Shown here: positions 28,201 through 43,200 of the stretch, piece after piece
Position numbering within the stretch: the first letter of the stretch is position 1
How the letters are laid out: each line of letters starts with the position of its first letter
Assembly: GCA_958267355.1 (NCBI GenBank)
Contig: OY279575.1
Coordinates: forward strand, 790,335 to 854,334
Source of the DNA: an uncultured Alphaproteobacteria bacterium
Lineage (GTDB): Bacteria > Pseudomonadota > Alphaproteobacteria > JALCBB01
Direction: 5' to 3'
Length of the DNA: 64,000 bases
Program-made: the position numbers and the translations under genes
The notes under the pieces: model-generated
Told to the model about the DNA's origin: nothing
Seen by the model: only the letters and a program-made list of their open reading frames with translations
The model's database searches: none

Positions 28201-31200
28201 AAAACTTCTTGGTTGCATCGGTGTTGTCGCGTATCTCTAAAAGATGCACAAGATCTTCAGTATCTGCAGGGTCATAACTCGGGTCTTTCAGCAAGATATT
28301 GTCATGCGGAATCACAAATGCAGAGTCTGCTGTTGCCGAATTCTCGCCCTCGGCAAGAGTTAAGCCCGCGATTTCTTGCCAATCCAGCCCTGCCACTGCT
28401 GTGCCTCCCTTGGTAACACGGAGCTGCGGCGTAATCGCTTTCGCTGTTAGCTTTTCGTTAGCGATTGTAATCGTGGGCGTGAAAGTTTCTGCGCCTTCTT
28501 CTACCTGCTGTGTAGCTTTGCTTAAGCTATAGGTTTCGTCTTCGTCTTTATCCTTCAGGACAAATTCGCGTTGCTTGGTGTCGGGTGTATCCGCAACCAG
28601 AGATGTGCGTGCACCTTCCGCTCCAGCCAGTGGAGATAAGGTCAGTGCCAAAGGCGTTGTCGGAGCCGACTCCACAACTTTGCTTTCGGGTTTGGACACT
28701 TCCACAGGCACGGACACCGTGCCACCACGAACACTGCCCAAAGGAACCGTAAATTCGCGCGCGCCCTTGGCAACGGGCTTTCCTGCAACTTTCAGGGTAT
28801 AGCCACTGCCCGTAGGACGACTCAAAGTCAGCTTTGCGCCACTACCTTTCGGCGTTTCAATCCCCGCACAAGTATTCGGAGTCCCCGTGCCACCATCTGA
28901 AGTTGTGCAGGTAAAGATTACCTTTAGCTGATTTTGATTGGCAAGCGGGGTTCCTTCGTTAACTTCAGGGTTTGTGCCAGGTTTGCTTCCTTCAAAGCGG
29001 AACGACAAGCCTTCATCATCTCGGATATACCCTTCCACCCGAAAGCCCGTTAGAGTCTTACCGTCTGTATCGGTTGCGAATTCTGTGTCGCGTTGTATCT
29101 TGTGTCCGACAAAGCCTTGATGGTCACCAACCGTGTAGAATTCCATAACAGCGATTTCTTCACCTTCATAGACTGCGTCTTCAAGAATGGTATACGCGGG
29201 CACTTCATTGCCGTTCGCCTGATAGTTGGCTTTTGTGGAATCTCCTGCGATAGCAAAAGTGGCATCGCGCACGATTGTGAAGTCTTTGCCGTCGCCCAAG
29301 CTTGCAGTTTCTCCTTCAGGACGACCCGTAACAGAAGCAAACGATATGGAGCTACCCGTTGCTAACCTGTCTCCGCCGACAGCACTGAGCAGATAATCTG
29401 CACGAAAACTCGCGCCACCATCTTCATTCACGCTGAACCTGACTCTTGGTCCTGCTGTACCATCGCTTGTGCTGTGCTCGGTAACAGGACTTACAGGCTC
29501 AATCGCCAAGGTCGGAGCATTCGGATCTATAACATTGATAGCAAATGGTGAGCCAAAACCTTGGCCTTCAAACTTGATACCGTCCAAATCAAGCCGAGGT
29601 ATCGTGAGATTCAATTGAAGCGGGTTAGCAGGCGAAGTGTATTGATTGTCGTTGTGCGCTTTAAGAACAGGCTCGCGGGCAATACCACCAGATACACCCG
29701 ACCGCGCACGAGTTTCACTTTCAGTTGCAAGCGTAAAAGTTGCAGAGGTTTCAAGAGTCACATCCGTCGGCTGAGCAATCGTCACAGCCCCCGAAGCCAT
29801 CAAGGCATTAGCTACTCTTTGTAAAACATTTTCACTAGGCACAGGGTTGGCGACGGAAGAAGCTTCAAAGGCACTTAACCCTTCGCTGTCGGCATTGCCT
29901 CCCCTCGGCACATAGTTGGCAATTTCAAGCAGTTCATCCAAGTAGATTCTGCCCGTCTTTTCAACAACGCCGTGCAAGCCTTTGTATCGTGATGCATTCC
30001 ACTCGGCTTGGCTGAGTGCGATTTGCTCTGAATTAGTTCGTGCCGCATTGAGTGCATCGCGAGTGAGCACAGGCCCGCCATTCGCAGGAATAGTCGACTT
30101 CATACGGACAATAATATCGTCTTCCAAAACAGGAATTGTCTCACTGGGGGGTGTGAGTCCGAGCCCTGTTAGCAGAACACCATCGGCAGTAAAGGGAGCA
30201 ATAGAAACGCGAACTTCCTTACCAACCCACTGCGCGTTTGATGCAAATTCTAACCACGACTTTCCAGGATACTGCACAAGCAGATTCGCCACACTGCTAC
30301 CCGTATCATGACGCACTTCAAACGGAGACGCTGTACCCCACTGACTCGTACTATTCGCAATCGCGTCATCCACGAGCTTAAAGACCAGCATAGCTTTTTT
30401 ATGATCGGCATCTGCAGGATCCATTTCCGTCACTGTCGTGCCATTTCTAGTTACTGCGTTGATTGACCACCAAACGCCGTTTGCCGATATACATTTCTTG
30501 GCTTGTGTTTTCTCACGCGCCTTCATTTCTGAATTTTGTGCTACATCCACTAGGTCTGCGGTGTAGAAGAAACCCTTGATCTCGCTACTCGTGGTATCTA
30601 TCGCCAGCTCTTTGCTATTGTTGACACGGATACAGAAAGAAAAAGCGCGATTGGTTTGCCCGACCGCCGCCTTAGCAGGCAAGCCCGAAAAAGCCATCTT
30701 AAAGCGGATATTATCTCCTTCTGCTGCAGACTTCTCTAAGAAAGGTTTTCTATCTTGCAGAAGTGCGGCAGTTTCTGTGCTCCAGCTGACAGCGATATTT
30801 TCAACAACTGGAATATCAGTCTTGACCGTCACCTGTGGTCCTGAACCCTGCTTTGTATCGGTCGTGAATTGGTCTGCTACTGTGCGGTTATCGGCGCGAC
30901 TGGGCAGCACTTTCGGTGTGCCAAAGGGCTTCAAGCTTGCAACATTCGGACGCGCAACCACTAGGTAGAGGTCACCCGTGAAGTTTGAATTGCTACTCTT
31001 TGTCGCATCTCTACTGGTTGCGGATTGCTCAACCGCTCCTGCAGGAAAATAAAACGGCGTGTCTTGAAACGAAGTGTATTGACGCACCACTGTAGAAAGT
31101 GCGGTTTTCCTGATGGAAGAACCCGCCGACACCAGTTCGCTTGTTGGCAAAGTCGGCGAGCGAATCCACAAAAGGTCAAAATTCGCGGCGACAAATCCGC

Positions 31201-34200
31201 CTGCAAGATTTTTGCTGGCGTTTTCAGATTGGCCTGCAGGTGCGCCCTGCCCTGCAAAACCCACCGCTATCGGATACCCCACAGGCTTCGCCAGTTTTGT
31301 CTCCACCTTATAGAAAGGCCCTTCGCCTGTTACGGCATTTCCATCATCACCAGCCCGTGCTGTGTAAAGCAAAGTTCTTTCATTGATTCCCGAAGCAGGA
31401 ATTTGCTTACTTGTGCCACCCAAGGTGAAAACATACCTGAACTGCGCGTCATCGTTGAAGCGATAGACAACTTTCGGCTGACCCGTCGCAGGACGCACCT
31501 GATAAACCTTCCCGCCACAAGTCATCGTAAAGTGCGCATTATTTTTCTTGCCGACAATCCGATGGGGCAGATGATCACTTGGCGTATTGTTATCATCGCT
31601 CACCTGTGCTCCGAAGGCGTTTACCGCCTTTGTTAGAGGAGATTCTGTTTCAGCAAAAACATCGCACGCAGCTTTTGCACCGCCACCAAACTTACCCTCG
31701 GGGCGGGTTTCACCCTGCCACAAAGTTGTATCGCTCAAAATTTCAGATGCTTTAAAGTTTGTGCCGTCAGCAACGCCACCGCCCTTTAGGTAGAGATCAA
31801 CCGTGTGGGTTACACCTTCCAAATAGCCATATATTTTGCCGTTTGCATCACTTTCCCAATTGCCTGAAGTGGGTGCGGCAATTTGCAACAGTCCTGCAAT
31901 TTCGGTTTTCAAGACAGGATTAGCGGGTGTTGCATCTCCTGTTGAGGTATCTAAGGCTTCCCCCCAAGCTCCATCGCCTGGCGTGTTGTTTGTTGTCGGA
32001 TTCAAAAAGCTATACAAACGGTCATCATCAAAGATCGTCAAAGTTATATCTTCAGATAGGTTTGTATCATCGGGTTGATCGCCTGACTTAATAACGGGTG
32101 CTTTAAACACCACTTCGTATTTTCCGTTGGGTGAAATTATCGCATCATTCGCCAAGGCAATTCCTAGATCAGTTTCTGTATTCAAATTGCCTGTCGTGCC
32201 GCCTGCAATCGTTATGTCTTTAGTGTAAGGAATTCGTCCATTGCTCAAGGCTCCTGCTGTCCAGCCACCGTCAGCCAAAATCTTATGGAAGCCTGCAACG
32301 CCCTGCCCGAGTGTTGTTCCTTGCGTGACTTCAAGGGCCAAACCAACCTGAATTCTATTGTCGCTTGCCGTGGCTTGCTCGCCGACAGAGAACTGCGGGA
32401 AGATCTTTACCAAATCGCTTTCAAAAATTTGTGTTCCACGCGGGATAAACCCAAAAATCGGACGCTCATTATTGGCAACAGGAATTGAAAAGGCATTTTC
32501 TGCCTCTCCGACTTTCACTGTTGCAGTCACCGTAGGCGAGCCACGTTCGTTATCGGGGTCAGACGCAAAAGAAAGAGTAAAAGTCGGTTTCGCTTCAGCA
32601 GGAATTGTTCCTGATTTAGGCACCGCCAAACCTTTCTTAAAGGTCACTATATACTTTCGTGCTTCTGGGTTGGTGATTGTAATTTTATCTGAACTTAAAT
32701 TCCCTTCACCTGTGCCTACTGTAGGCGGTGTGACACGCAGGTCTCCTTCTGAAGCGTTAAAGGTAATTGTTGCTTTTGCATCATAGCCAAGGGTCGTGCC
32801 CCGCTTGAGAGCAAGCAACGAGCTTTTTCCTACGGGTTCATCTGGGTCTTCAGGTACAGGCACGTGGGTCGTAAGAGTCGGATGAAACGCCACATTAGAC
32901 GGATCATACAAAACAACCGAGTCAGAAGCAGGCTGTTTAAAGGTAATCGCACCAACCTGCGCAGCCGCACTTGTCAGCGGAACTTTGCTCGCCAGCTCAG
33001 AAGTAGAGACAAAAGCAAGGGTTGCGTGTCCGCTCAAGTCTTTTGTGATAAGGGTATTGCCTGACGCATCTTCGCTTAGCTTGACATCTACACTGAAAGG
33101 AACGCTCTTGGTGGTATCAGGCTCTCCTGACTGCAGGTCAGACGGGTCTCGCGCATAGCCCATATAAATACTGCTCTGCGCACTCTCTAAGAAAGATTTT
33201 TTGTTCTCTCCCGTGCCTGTAGCAGGAGACACATGAAACGATAAACGCTCGCTTTCCGTTGCGTTTGCAGTCGTCAGGTGTTGCGAAAACGCCTTAGTAG
33301 AAGACAGGCGCAACCACAAGCGCTTTCCCTTCTCTATGCGGGTAGGCAGACCATCAGCCCAAGAGCCCGATTGCGGAACTTCCGCAAAGCTCGCCCGCGC
33401 TGTCGTAGAAGGCTCAAACAGAGTGTAATGCTGAAAGCCAACCTGCGCTCTATCGGTCACGCCCGAGGGATTAACATCATCATCGGTGATGACAAATGTC
33501 CAAGTTGTTTCTTCGGCCAAATTCGCGCCAACAGCTTCAATCGCATCGTTCTTGTTAAGCTGATTATTGCGCTTGTACGCTTGGGCTTTCAGTTTGACCG
33601 TGAAAGAGCGATCGCCATCAATTGTATTGTTATTACGCCAGAATGGCGTGTTCGGCATAACAATCTGCAGAGTAGAGGCATCTGAAACAAAGCCCAATTT
33701 GCCTTTTCTATTTCGGTTTTGCCAAAAGCCAAAAACTTCGTCACCATTCTGTGTCAAATTCTTGAAAAGACCACTGGCAACGCTTTTCAAAATTGCGCTA
33801 TCTCCAGTGCCTGTAGTCAAGCGGTTTGTTGTCACCGTGCTTGAAACATCGTTGATAATAATTTCGTAGTTGACCTGCCCGCCGTTTGCTCCGCCTTTTG
33901 CCAATTCGTCCACAAACTTGGTCTGCGTGCCACTTGTCGTCGCATCTGGATCCCCCGTAAGCTCAGGTACAGACAGAGTCAGCGAAAAAGAGCCATCCGT
34001 AGGAATAAACGCTTCAGGAATAACCAAACGCGTACCACCCGCAGTCGGAGAAACAGAAACGCCAGTCGTGCTCGATACTACCGTAATCTGCGGCGTATAA
34101 ACATCACCATCTTTATAGGCCATCGCAAACTGACGCAATGTTGCTCGGCGTGAAGTTTTTTCTGCAGCATCGGGTGTACCAGAAAAATTATCTGCAACTA

Positions 34201-37200
34201 GGTCCACAACTGCGTTGTGTGTATTGCTTGTTTTCTCCGTAACCGTAAATCGTGCATCCGCTGGAAGCGTGTCGTTTGAATTCGTTGTAACCGCCACCTT
34301 CTGCAGAGCTGTTGCGCCCGCTGTAAAAGTCACAGTAGAAGGCGTAATCGTGAATTTATTGCTCGTAGGAACAACTTCAATCACATAATCCTTCAGCAAA
34401 GCTGCATTCAAACGAAAGGCTATTTCCCCTGCTCTATCGGTGATCTCGGCACCATCAGAGTCCTGCGCACCACGTTCAATAACTGCCTTCGGCGTAGAAA
34501 CAATCAATTGTGCTTGGTCATCATCGGCGATCTTCACAATTACCAGCTCGTGTGTACCCAAGTTCAAACCCAAAGCACTCTTCAGGCGTAAGGCAAAATA
34601 TTCGGCTGGTTCATAGGCTGTGTTGTCATTAATTGTAATTACAAGTTCTGTATTTTTCTGGTTTGCCGCTAACACCACAGACGGATTGCTCTTCTCGTCC
34701 ACGGAGACCAAGGTGAAGTCTGTATTCAGCGTTGCGAGCGGTTTGTCTGGCGTGCCAATCCCGAGCTGTTGCAGAATTGCCGTATCGGCATCAGGAACAA
34801 CTTCATAGACAATCGTTACAGGGCTAGAAAGCGCAAAATTCGCTGTCAAAGGAATCTTGATTTGCTTGCCTGCTATTTCGCTATCGGCATCACCTGTGCC
34901 TTGCTCTTCAGAAGTCTCTACTGTCGCCGCGACAGCACTCCCAGACGGAGTCGGAAAATTAACCTTATTGTCATCATCTTCAATCGAAATCGTAATCGCG
35001 CTATTGCCACTACTCTTAACCTCAAAGCCTTTTGGCAGTTGCGTGGGCAAGGAAATCTTAAACTTCTCTATCGGAGTTTCTGGCACCGTATCATCTGTCA
35101 AGACAATTGGAACCGTGATCTCAACAGCAGTCGCCGTATTTACAGAAGCAGGAATTGTCACGCGGATTTTGTTATTCGTTGCCGTATAGTCATTTCCTTG
35201 AGCAGCTTGTGTGCCTTCGTCTGCGGCTCCGACTTCTAGGTCAAGAGTCGTTTCATTCAGACGCACCGAAGCTCCAACCTGCAGGGTAACCGAGGTGTTT
35301 CTCTGCCCCTCGGTAAAGGACACAGCATCCGAAGCAAAAGACAAAGTACTAGGTGCATCGGTGTCTTCAATCTTGACCGCCACTGTATTGGTGTTATCGA
35401 GCCGCACTTTATGCAAACTATGTGCTGTATCGCCCGAGTCTTCAGGAAGCCGTGTGGCTGATGTCAGCTTCAAATTAAAGTATTCGTCTCCTTCAACGCC
35501 GTCTGTGGCTTTTGCGTTCAGGGTTAGAGTTACGGTTGCATCCTGAAATTGATTGCTCGTACCCGATTGCGTGAAGGTTACCTTTTGCACAGCTGTGTCT
35601 TGGGTGTAGTCGCTTGCACTTGCTGCTGTCTTGTCCGCATCGGGATTGGCATAAGCAAAACCAACATTCGCCACCAACGCAGCATTGTTCGCAGGCGTGG
35701 TGGCATCGCTAGAGTCACCAAGCGCACCATTGCGACGCAACTTCACCGTTAAGGTGTTTGTACCTTCGCGGATTTCATAGGCAGGTGTATCTAAAATGAC
35801 AATTTTGCCTGTTTCGTCAGCCTGGGTGAGCTTAACGCTAGAGCTACTTGCCTTATTGACGAAACGCGTACCGTCAACATCAACGAGTCTAAACTCTGTA
35901 TCTTTTGGAGCTTCGGTCTTTTCATCTATAGAAAATCTAACGACTGTTGAAACTTGTTTCTTCCCGTCTGCACTGGCAGGAAGAGTTATCTCCTTGGTTT
36001 TCGTGCCTACGGGTTCGCCGTCATAGCTGAACTCAGATTTTCTATCATTCGGAGAGCTTTGAATCTTAAATGTTTGCGCTTGCTCACTCGGTTTATCCAA
36101 ATGCACATAAAGGGATATAGACTCGCCTTCACTCACACCTTCTTTTGTCTTGTCAGCGGTGGCGGTGTCAAAAGCCCCCGTAGGCGGAGTCGCATTCAAC
36201 GAAAGTATTGCATTGCCGCTTTCGGTAGCATCGGTGAAGGTCAAAACGCGCTCTCGGTCGGCGGCATTCGCAGGAAGTTGAAGCCCTTTATTGGCAGGCG
36301 TAATTCCTGTAAGAACAATTTTCACCGACTCGGCATTTTCAATAATATCGTCGGCTGAATTATTAAACATAAACGGCGTATCCGTAGTTGGAATTTCCCC
36401 ATTCACCAGAGCAATTTCACCGCTTCGCGCGTTAATATAATTGCCTGCACTGTTTCTCAGACTAAATTCCCCATCTTCCAGCGGGTCAGCAGGGTTATCT
36501 GGGTTAGCAATCTGATAGGTAATCTTATAGTCAATGATTGCGTCCGCTGTTGCACCAATCCTGAAGTAGTCTTTGGGTAGCTCGGAAATTTCTGCTTCTG
36601 TACCTGCCGCATAAGGCGAAACAATCGCATCTACGAAAGACACTTCGTTGTCATCATCATAAAGTGTGAATTGTGCCGTAACTTCGTCGTGGGTGATACC
36701 ATCAATCAAAGTGGAGACATCACCTTCCGTCCGAACCTTTGCTATGAAGACGCGATTGGCTTGGGCTCTATTGTTACCTGACAAACTCCCGCTCCACTGG
36801 TATCGGTTATTGGTGTAGGTGGAGTCCACATTATCAAAGCCAGTGACAGCCTTGCCCACCGCATTTTCTAGAGTCAGCTTAAATTTCAAAGGCTGATCGC
36901 CGTTCGTTTTCGGATCCCAATCTTGGCTATCCGGAGCAGGCAGACCCCCTTCGGCATGTAAAAAGACAACAAAGGGCAAGGCATTCGCACCATTTTCTTG
37001 GGCGGAAGTCGTTTCTGTGCTGTCAGCAAGAAACTTCACCTCGTAGAGCGTGATATCTGCATCGGCAAGGGGCAAATCACTGATAAGATTTCCGTTCACT
37101 TCCTCCAAGCCATCACTAACAGTGGTAACTGCAGAAGGCTTTGCCAAAGTCATAGTAACGGAAGTTTTACCATCATCATTTATTTCCGTGCCTAAACCAA

Positions 37201-40200
37201 CATTAAAGACAACCTTCACATCGTCCACACCCGCAGGCAAAACAAGTTTATTGCCTCCTTCAAAGCCTACCCCCGCACTGGTCATACCTGCGCTTCTGTC
37301 TAGGGTTACATCACTGCCAAGAGTTAAAACTTGTCTATTCGTATCGTCTACCTTTTTGGCAAAAGTCAGATCCAGCTTTTGTTGGACTTCAAACTGTGCC
37401 CCCGCAAAAGAAAGCGTGTACCTGCCCGCTGAAAACTGCGTATCGGTATTGGCCGTGTCAGCATCACCTTCAACAATCGGCTTGTTATTTATTGCCAAAA
37501 CACGCATTGTGTCTTCTGAAGTAATTGTGACTTTGATCTTCGTCTGTTCAGTAATTTTGAAAATCTTGTCGTTAACCTTAAGCGGAGTCGGAGTCTTATC
37601 AATTACCAAAACGAACGACTCATCTTCTTCCACGAAATCATCGTTTTTCGTGCTGAAAACAAACCCTGCTGTTTCAGCCCTATCATTTGTTGGATTAGCT
37701 CCTTTGCTGAATACAAGGTTTAGACCTGTGCTGGCACTTGTTTTTGTGCCAAAGCCCTTCAGATTAGCAATGGATACACCCGTCAAAACTTCGGAAATTA
37801 TTGTTCCCGAGCTGTTGGTTGCACTTCGCTTGAGCTCTGCCGTGAAGTCCGTTGTTGTCAAACCTGCCGAAGTACTTTCAATAGAAATGTAATCGCTGAG
37901 ATTTACCGTATAGCCTGCACTTGTCGCGTCTAATGAATTTTCAGGCTGACGAACAAATGAAATCGTGAATTCGTCTCCTTCGGCGATTGTAATCTCGTTG
38001 TTGTTATCGCTATCGCCACTAACGCCTACTTGCAACGCACCTGATTCATCGGCAAGCTCTAGTCCGAGACGAAACTGCTCATTTTCACTATCGGTTGCAC
38101 CCGCGTTATAGCAGCCGATGTCGGTGGTGCTTGCGGTTGCGGGTTGTTTTAGCGTATCGCACTCTAAATATCCCAATTCAGTGATTTGAAAATCAACCCA
38201 GCCGCCTGTTTCATCTACTGCATCTTCTTTTAGCGTAAGCTTCAGAGGAATAATTTTAACAGAAGATTCATTTACCGTGCCTTGGCGTTTGACATCAATC
38301 GTTGTGACACCATTACCTGTTTCATTATACTGCAGACTCACTCCTGTTGTAGTCTGTGCTAGGGCGATTTCGTAATCTATTCCTGTAAAGCCACTAGGCG
38401 TAGCTGTCGGAGCAAATTGTATTCGCAGAGGTGCAGTATCACTATCATCTATGGCGTTGGTTCTGTGTGCTGTGTCTAGGACAATATAAAAGCTGTGTTC
38501 TGTATTTCCTTCTGTGATTGGGTTCGCGCTTAGTTTGATTCTAGAGCGTTCTGTAGAACTGCCGCCCGATTGCGTTGTCGGATAACTTGTCGTCAAAGAA
38601 GGCGCAATCTTGCCTGTATCGTCATCTTGAATTTTCACGACGACAGGCGTTTGCGCGTTGTCTCCTGTTGCGGACTTACCTACCACGCCTCTATGTGTTG
38701 CATTAAGCTTCAACTCGGTGAGGCTAATGTACCTATCGCCATTGATGAAATCATCATCAGGAAGAGTCAGTAAGCCTGACAGGTTTATATCTGGACCCAA
38801 GGTTGCAAAATTAATATCTTGAACAGCCGTGTATTCAGCTCCTAGGGCAATCGGATGCTTCGTGCCATCTGCCACGCCAAGATTTACCTTATAGAAGTTA
38901 CCAGCAGGATTTGTCACAGCGGCACCATCGTTACTGGTCGGCACGACAAAATTTGTCTGCCCTTCTGTTGCTTCTAGTGCGGTGTCTGAGTTGATTCCGA
39001 TGGTGTTATTGTCGTCTAGGCGAATGTGCTTGATTGTCTCTGCTTTAGCTGAAAAGTCGGTGCGCGCACCCAGGTTTTGCGGAGTTACCTTTATGGGCGC
39101 GGTTAAAAAGCCTTCTGCCGCACTATCATTTGCGGCTTCTTTCATCTTCACATAGAAGGTGAATTGATCTTTTTGGTTTCCGCTTCCTTGGGTGAAGGTG
39201 AAGGTTTTATCTGTGGTGTCGTAGGTGCCATTTTCGGTTTTAGAAATCGTCAGGGTAGAAGTTTGCGGACTGCGCGTTTCTTCAAGGTTTTCTAAAGAAA
39301 CAATGGCTCGTACATCGGCATCGCCTACAGCCAAAGGACGCACTAGCTTCATTTTCACAGCACGCGCTAGATTGGTGCGAGTCTGTACTTCATAGAGAGT
39401 CTTTTTGTCATCTGTGGTGAAGGCGGTTTCTGTGCCGCTCCAAGATCCTGTGACTTCGGCGAATTCAACCTGTATACGATTTTTGTCTGCGTCTAGGAGT
39501 TCAAAGAGCTTTGTGATACCTGTGCTCGCAACTTCCACGCCTGTGAAGGCGATATCGGTGGTATCACGCTCTGAGGCACGCGGATCCACCGTCAGAGAAA
39601 CCTTGGTCAGCGCGCCATCTTTTGTGCTGGCAGATAAGCCTGTGAAGAACTGCACCGAGTCATTGTCTTTAGAAGTGCCTTCTGCGAAGGTGAAGAATTG
39701 TCCGACAAGTCGTTCATCGGCAGTCCCGTCGGGTTTTTGTGCTCGTATGGACTTCGCGCCAGCGGGTCGTGCAACATAAAAGACATACGGCTCGGCAAGA
39801 ATTTGTTTATCGCCAAGCCCCAAATCAAAAGTTAGTGAGCCATCGGCTTGGGCTGTGTTGTCTTCTTGACCTGCTTCAACAATTTGTTTATCGGTTCCTG
39901 AGACAAAGCTCAGAGTCGGAGTCACGGTATCGTCGTTTGTCCACTCTTGTTTTAGAGGCGTAGTGTCGACTGTAATTTGCCCGTTGCCTAATTCGGTTAG
40001 ATTTGAGCTATCTACGGCTTTAAAGCTTAGGTTAAAGACGCTTTTCGTGGTGTTGCGATGGATGAAGTCATCGTTGTAATTAAAGGTTCCTGTTGCGGTG
40101 GTTGTGCTATCGGCGGCGAATTGTATTGTTGTTGGGGCTGTGTACAAGCTCGGAGCAGCACGCTTATTCACATTTTCTCCTGCCGTGACTGCGGTTATGG

Positions 40201-43200
40201 TTACAGGCACCGCTAGGGCTGTAGAGCGAGTCGGAGCTACCCCCGTATGAATTACTGTCTCCCCTGCATTGTCTAGGTCAGGGCTGGTGAGTTCTATTTT
40301 TGCTGTTAGCGTTTCTGCTGTGCTTTCGGTTCCTGCCGCTGTGGCCGCATTGGTTTGCCACGAAATTTTTGCGCCTTCGGCGTTGGTGATGGAAAGGTTT
40401 TCTTTTTCTGCGACGACTCCATCATCGGAAACAAGGCGTAGGGTTACATTTGGCAAGCCGTTAAACGCCTTGTTGCCGAGCACGGGCAACTGCACTGTTG
40501 CTGAACCTGTGTTTGCAGGGATTGCGCTTTTTACAAAGCCGTAGCTGGCGGCAGCATTCGGATAATCAGGCTGTGCGGTAAGGTGGGTATTGTTCAGGCT
40601 TTTGTAATCGGTTGCGGCTAGAGCATTTTTTGCTGTGCCACTTGTTGCGGTGGCATCTGCCCAAAAGACGATAAAGGGCACGGGGTTTGGCTCGCCGTCA
40701 TTTTGCGTCACGCCTTCTTTGACCAGTGCGACTGTGACCTCGGTGAACTCACCTTCAGTCAAAGACAGATTATCTATATCAACGATTTTCATTGACAGAT
40801 CGTTGCTGATGTAATTAAAGTTTTGTAAAATTTCTGACTCTTGGCTTTTGTCAAAGAGCGTTCCATCTACACTATCTTTGAACGCAATTTTAAGAACGAT
40901 GGGGTTTGCGGCATCTTCGTAATTTTCTTCGCCTTCTACAATTGAGATCAGCAGCTTGTCGTTGTCGGATTTCTGATTGCTGGTGCTACTTGTCAAAGGA
41001 ATCAAAAGATCGGCTGTGCTGGTATTTTTATCCAAAGTGGTTAGAAGTGTATTGAAGCCTGTGCTTCCGTCGTGCCCGTACACCTTGATGGAGACTTCGT
41101 TGTTATTGCTGTCACCCAAGCCTGTTGCGGTAATTTGCACCTGCGGTTTTTTCGCTTCGGTGGCACTTGCACCATCAAACGATTGATTGACGGTCAGCCA
41201 ATAGTTACGAATCGTAGAACCTGTTTCTGTGAAACTAATGGGTGTGCCTGACAGTTCGTCTCCGTTGCTACCATCTGGGTTTTGTGCAAGCAACTGGAGT
41301 TTAGCGGTGTCATCATCTGCGATGGTGAATTGCGCCCCTTTCTCTATCGGAAGCCACCCGCGATTGGGTTGGAAGGCAAGGAATCCGAAGCCTCCATTCG
41401 GATACGGCACCCGCACCGTTTTTAGGTTGAAGGTTTGCTTTAAGCCATCTACTTCGCTGTTGTTGATAATATGAATTGGAAAATCAGCCTGCGACTCTTC
41501 TGCAGAAATTGTAACTCGTTTCGGAAATTCTGCATTTAAGTTTATGCGTCCATTTACATCACCAAAGTCGTCTGGGTCAGGAGTATTGACAATAAAAGTC
41601 AAAGGACGTTGCAGCTTCAAGGACTCTGCATCATCATCGTTGCTTTCGTAAACAGAAATACGAATGACATTTTCTTCTGGATTTGCGCGGTTTTCCTTCA
41701 AGCCTTTCGGAGCACTCAAGCGAAAAAACGGAAGATCTACATCAACGATGGTTGCGGTTGCTATGAGTTTAGCGGTGTCAGAAAATTCGTAATCGTCGCT
41801 TGGCAGGACGGTGATGGTTATATACTCTCTTCCTTCAGCGAAATCATCGGCTTTGACTTTGAGAGTAAGTGTTGCGGTGTCTGGTTTGTCGTCTTCTGGT
41901 CTTCCTGCTGAAACATCGCTCAGCACTTTTATTTGGTGGAATTCTGCGGACTCGACTACGAAGTCTTTGACGATGTCTGCTTTGTTGGAGCCAGAAGTAA
42001 ATTGTATTGGCACTATGACTGTTTCTGCTCCGTCTCCCAAGTCGTCCATCTGGACGCGCACCTGAATGGGTATTTGTGCGAGTTCTGTTGTTTGTGACGG
42101 TTCGGTGACATAGGGGTTGAGGGCTTGTATGCTCTGAAACACATTTGGCTTTACCCCTTCAGGAGCATTTGCGGCGATGCGGAGCTCTACTTCGTAAGGG
42201 TCTACGGCGGCGAGGTGATAATCGTCGTTGCCGACAAGCGCACCAAGCACTAAGAAGAAGGTTTCTTCGGGTTCGGCTGGGGTTAATCCGTCTGCTAAGA
42301 CTTGTATATTTAGGTTTGCTGTGTAGGTGCTTGCGTCGTTGTCGCCATCGGAGTTATCGCTGGGGTCAAGGGTTACAGAAAACGCGCTTTGATCTATTTG
42401 AAAATCGGTGTTTTCTGTGGCGATGCCGCGTTGTGCGGGCAGGTTTTTGGCGGCGATGGGGATGGTGAAGTTTTGCGCGGTTGGCAAGGGCTCAGAGAAA
42501 ACAACTTTTACAGGAACAGCGATATCAACTTGGCCTGTTTCGGGCTCTTCTATGATGTTTTCGGGTAAGGTAGCAAATGAGACTTGTCCGATGATATCTT
42601 GGTGGGCGGCCTTGAGGGTGAGCGCGACTTTTGTATTGCCCTTGGGGAAGATATTGACTCGTTCCTTTATGCCTCGTTCGTCGGTGATTTCCACGGGTGT
42701 GGGATCTACTGTCACATTAACTTTTTCGGCATCAAGGCGGACATTTTTGGCAGTGATTTGGATGAGGGCTTGTCGTGATTCTATACCGTTGTCGTCAGTG
42801 AAGGGTTCTAGTGTGACTTGATATACATTGGGTTCGGTTTTGCGTAGTTCTGTGCCATTTGTACCGAGCACGACTTGGTATGAGTCTTCGGTTGCGCCTG
42901 CTGCGTGGTTGAAGTGTAGTAAGGCTTGCATTTTGCCTGTTTCGGCGGGAAAGCTTTCTGCTTTGTCGGCGTTTTGCGCTTGCGTAGTGTCAGGATTATC
43001 AATTCCGCCGATGCGGTTATCGTCTCCGAGGTTTTTGTATTCGGCGCGTATTTCTAGTGTGGCGGAGACAAGGTCTGAAGCATCTTCGCTATTGCCTTCA
43101 CCTACGAGGGTGGTGGTGTTGTTTGTGTTGGCGGGTCTTTGTGTTGTTCCGTTGCGCGTTTTTTCTTCTTGAACGCTGAGGGCGAAATCAATGGCGGAGG

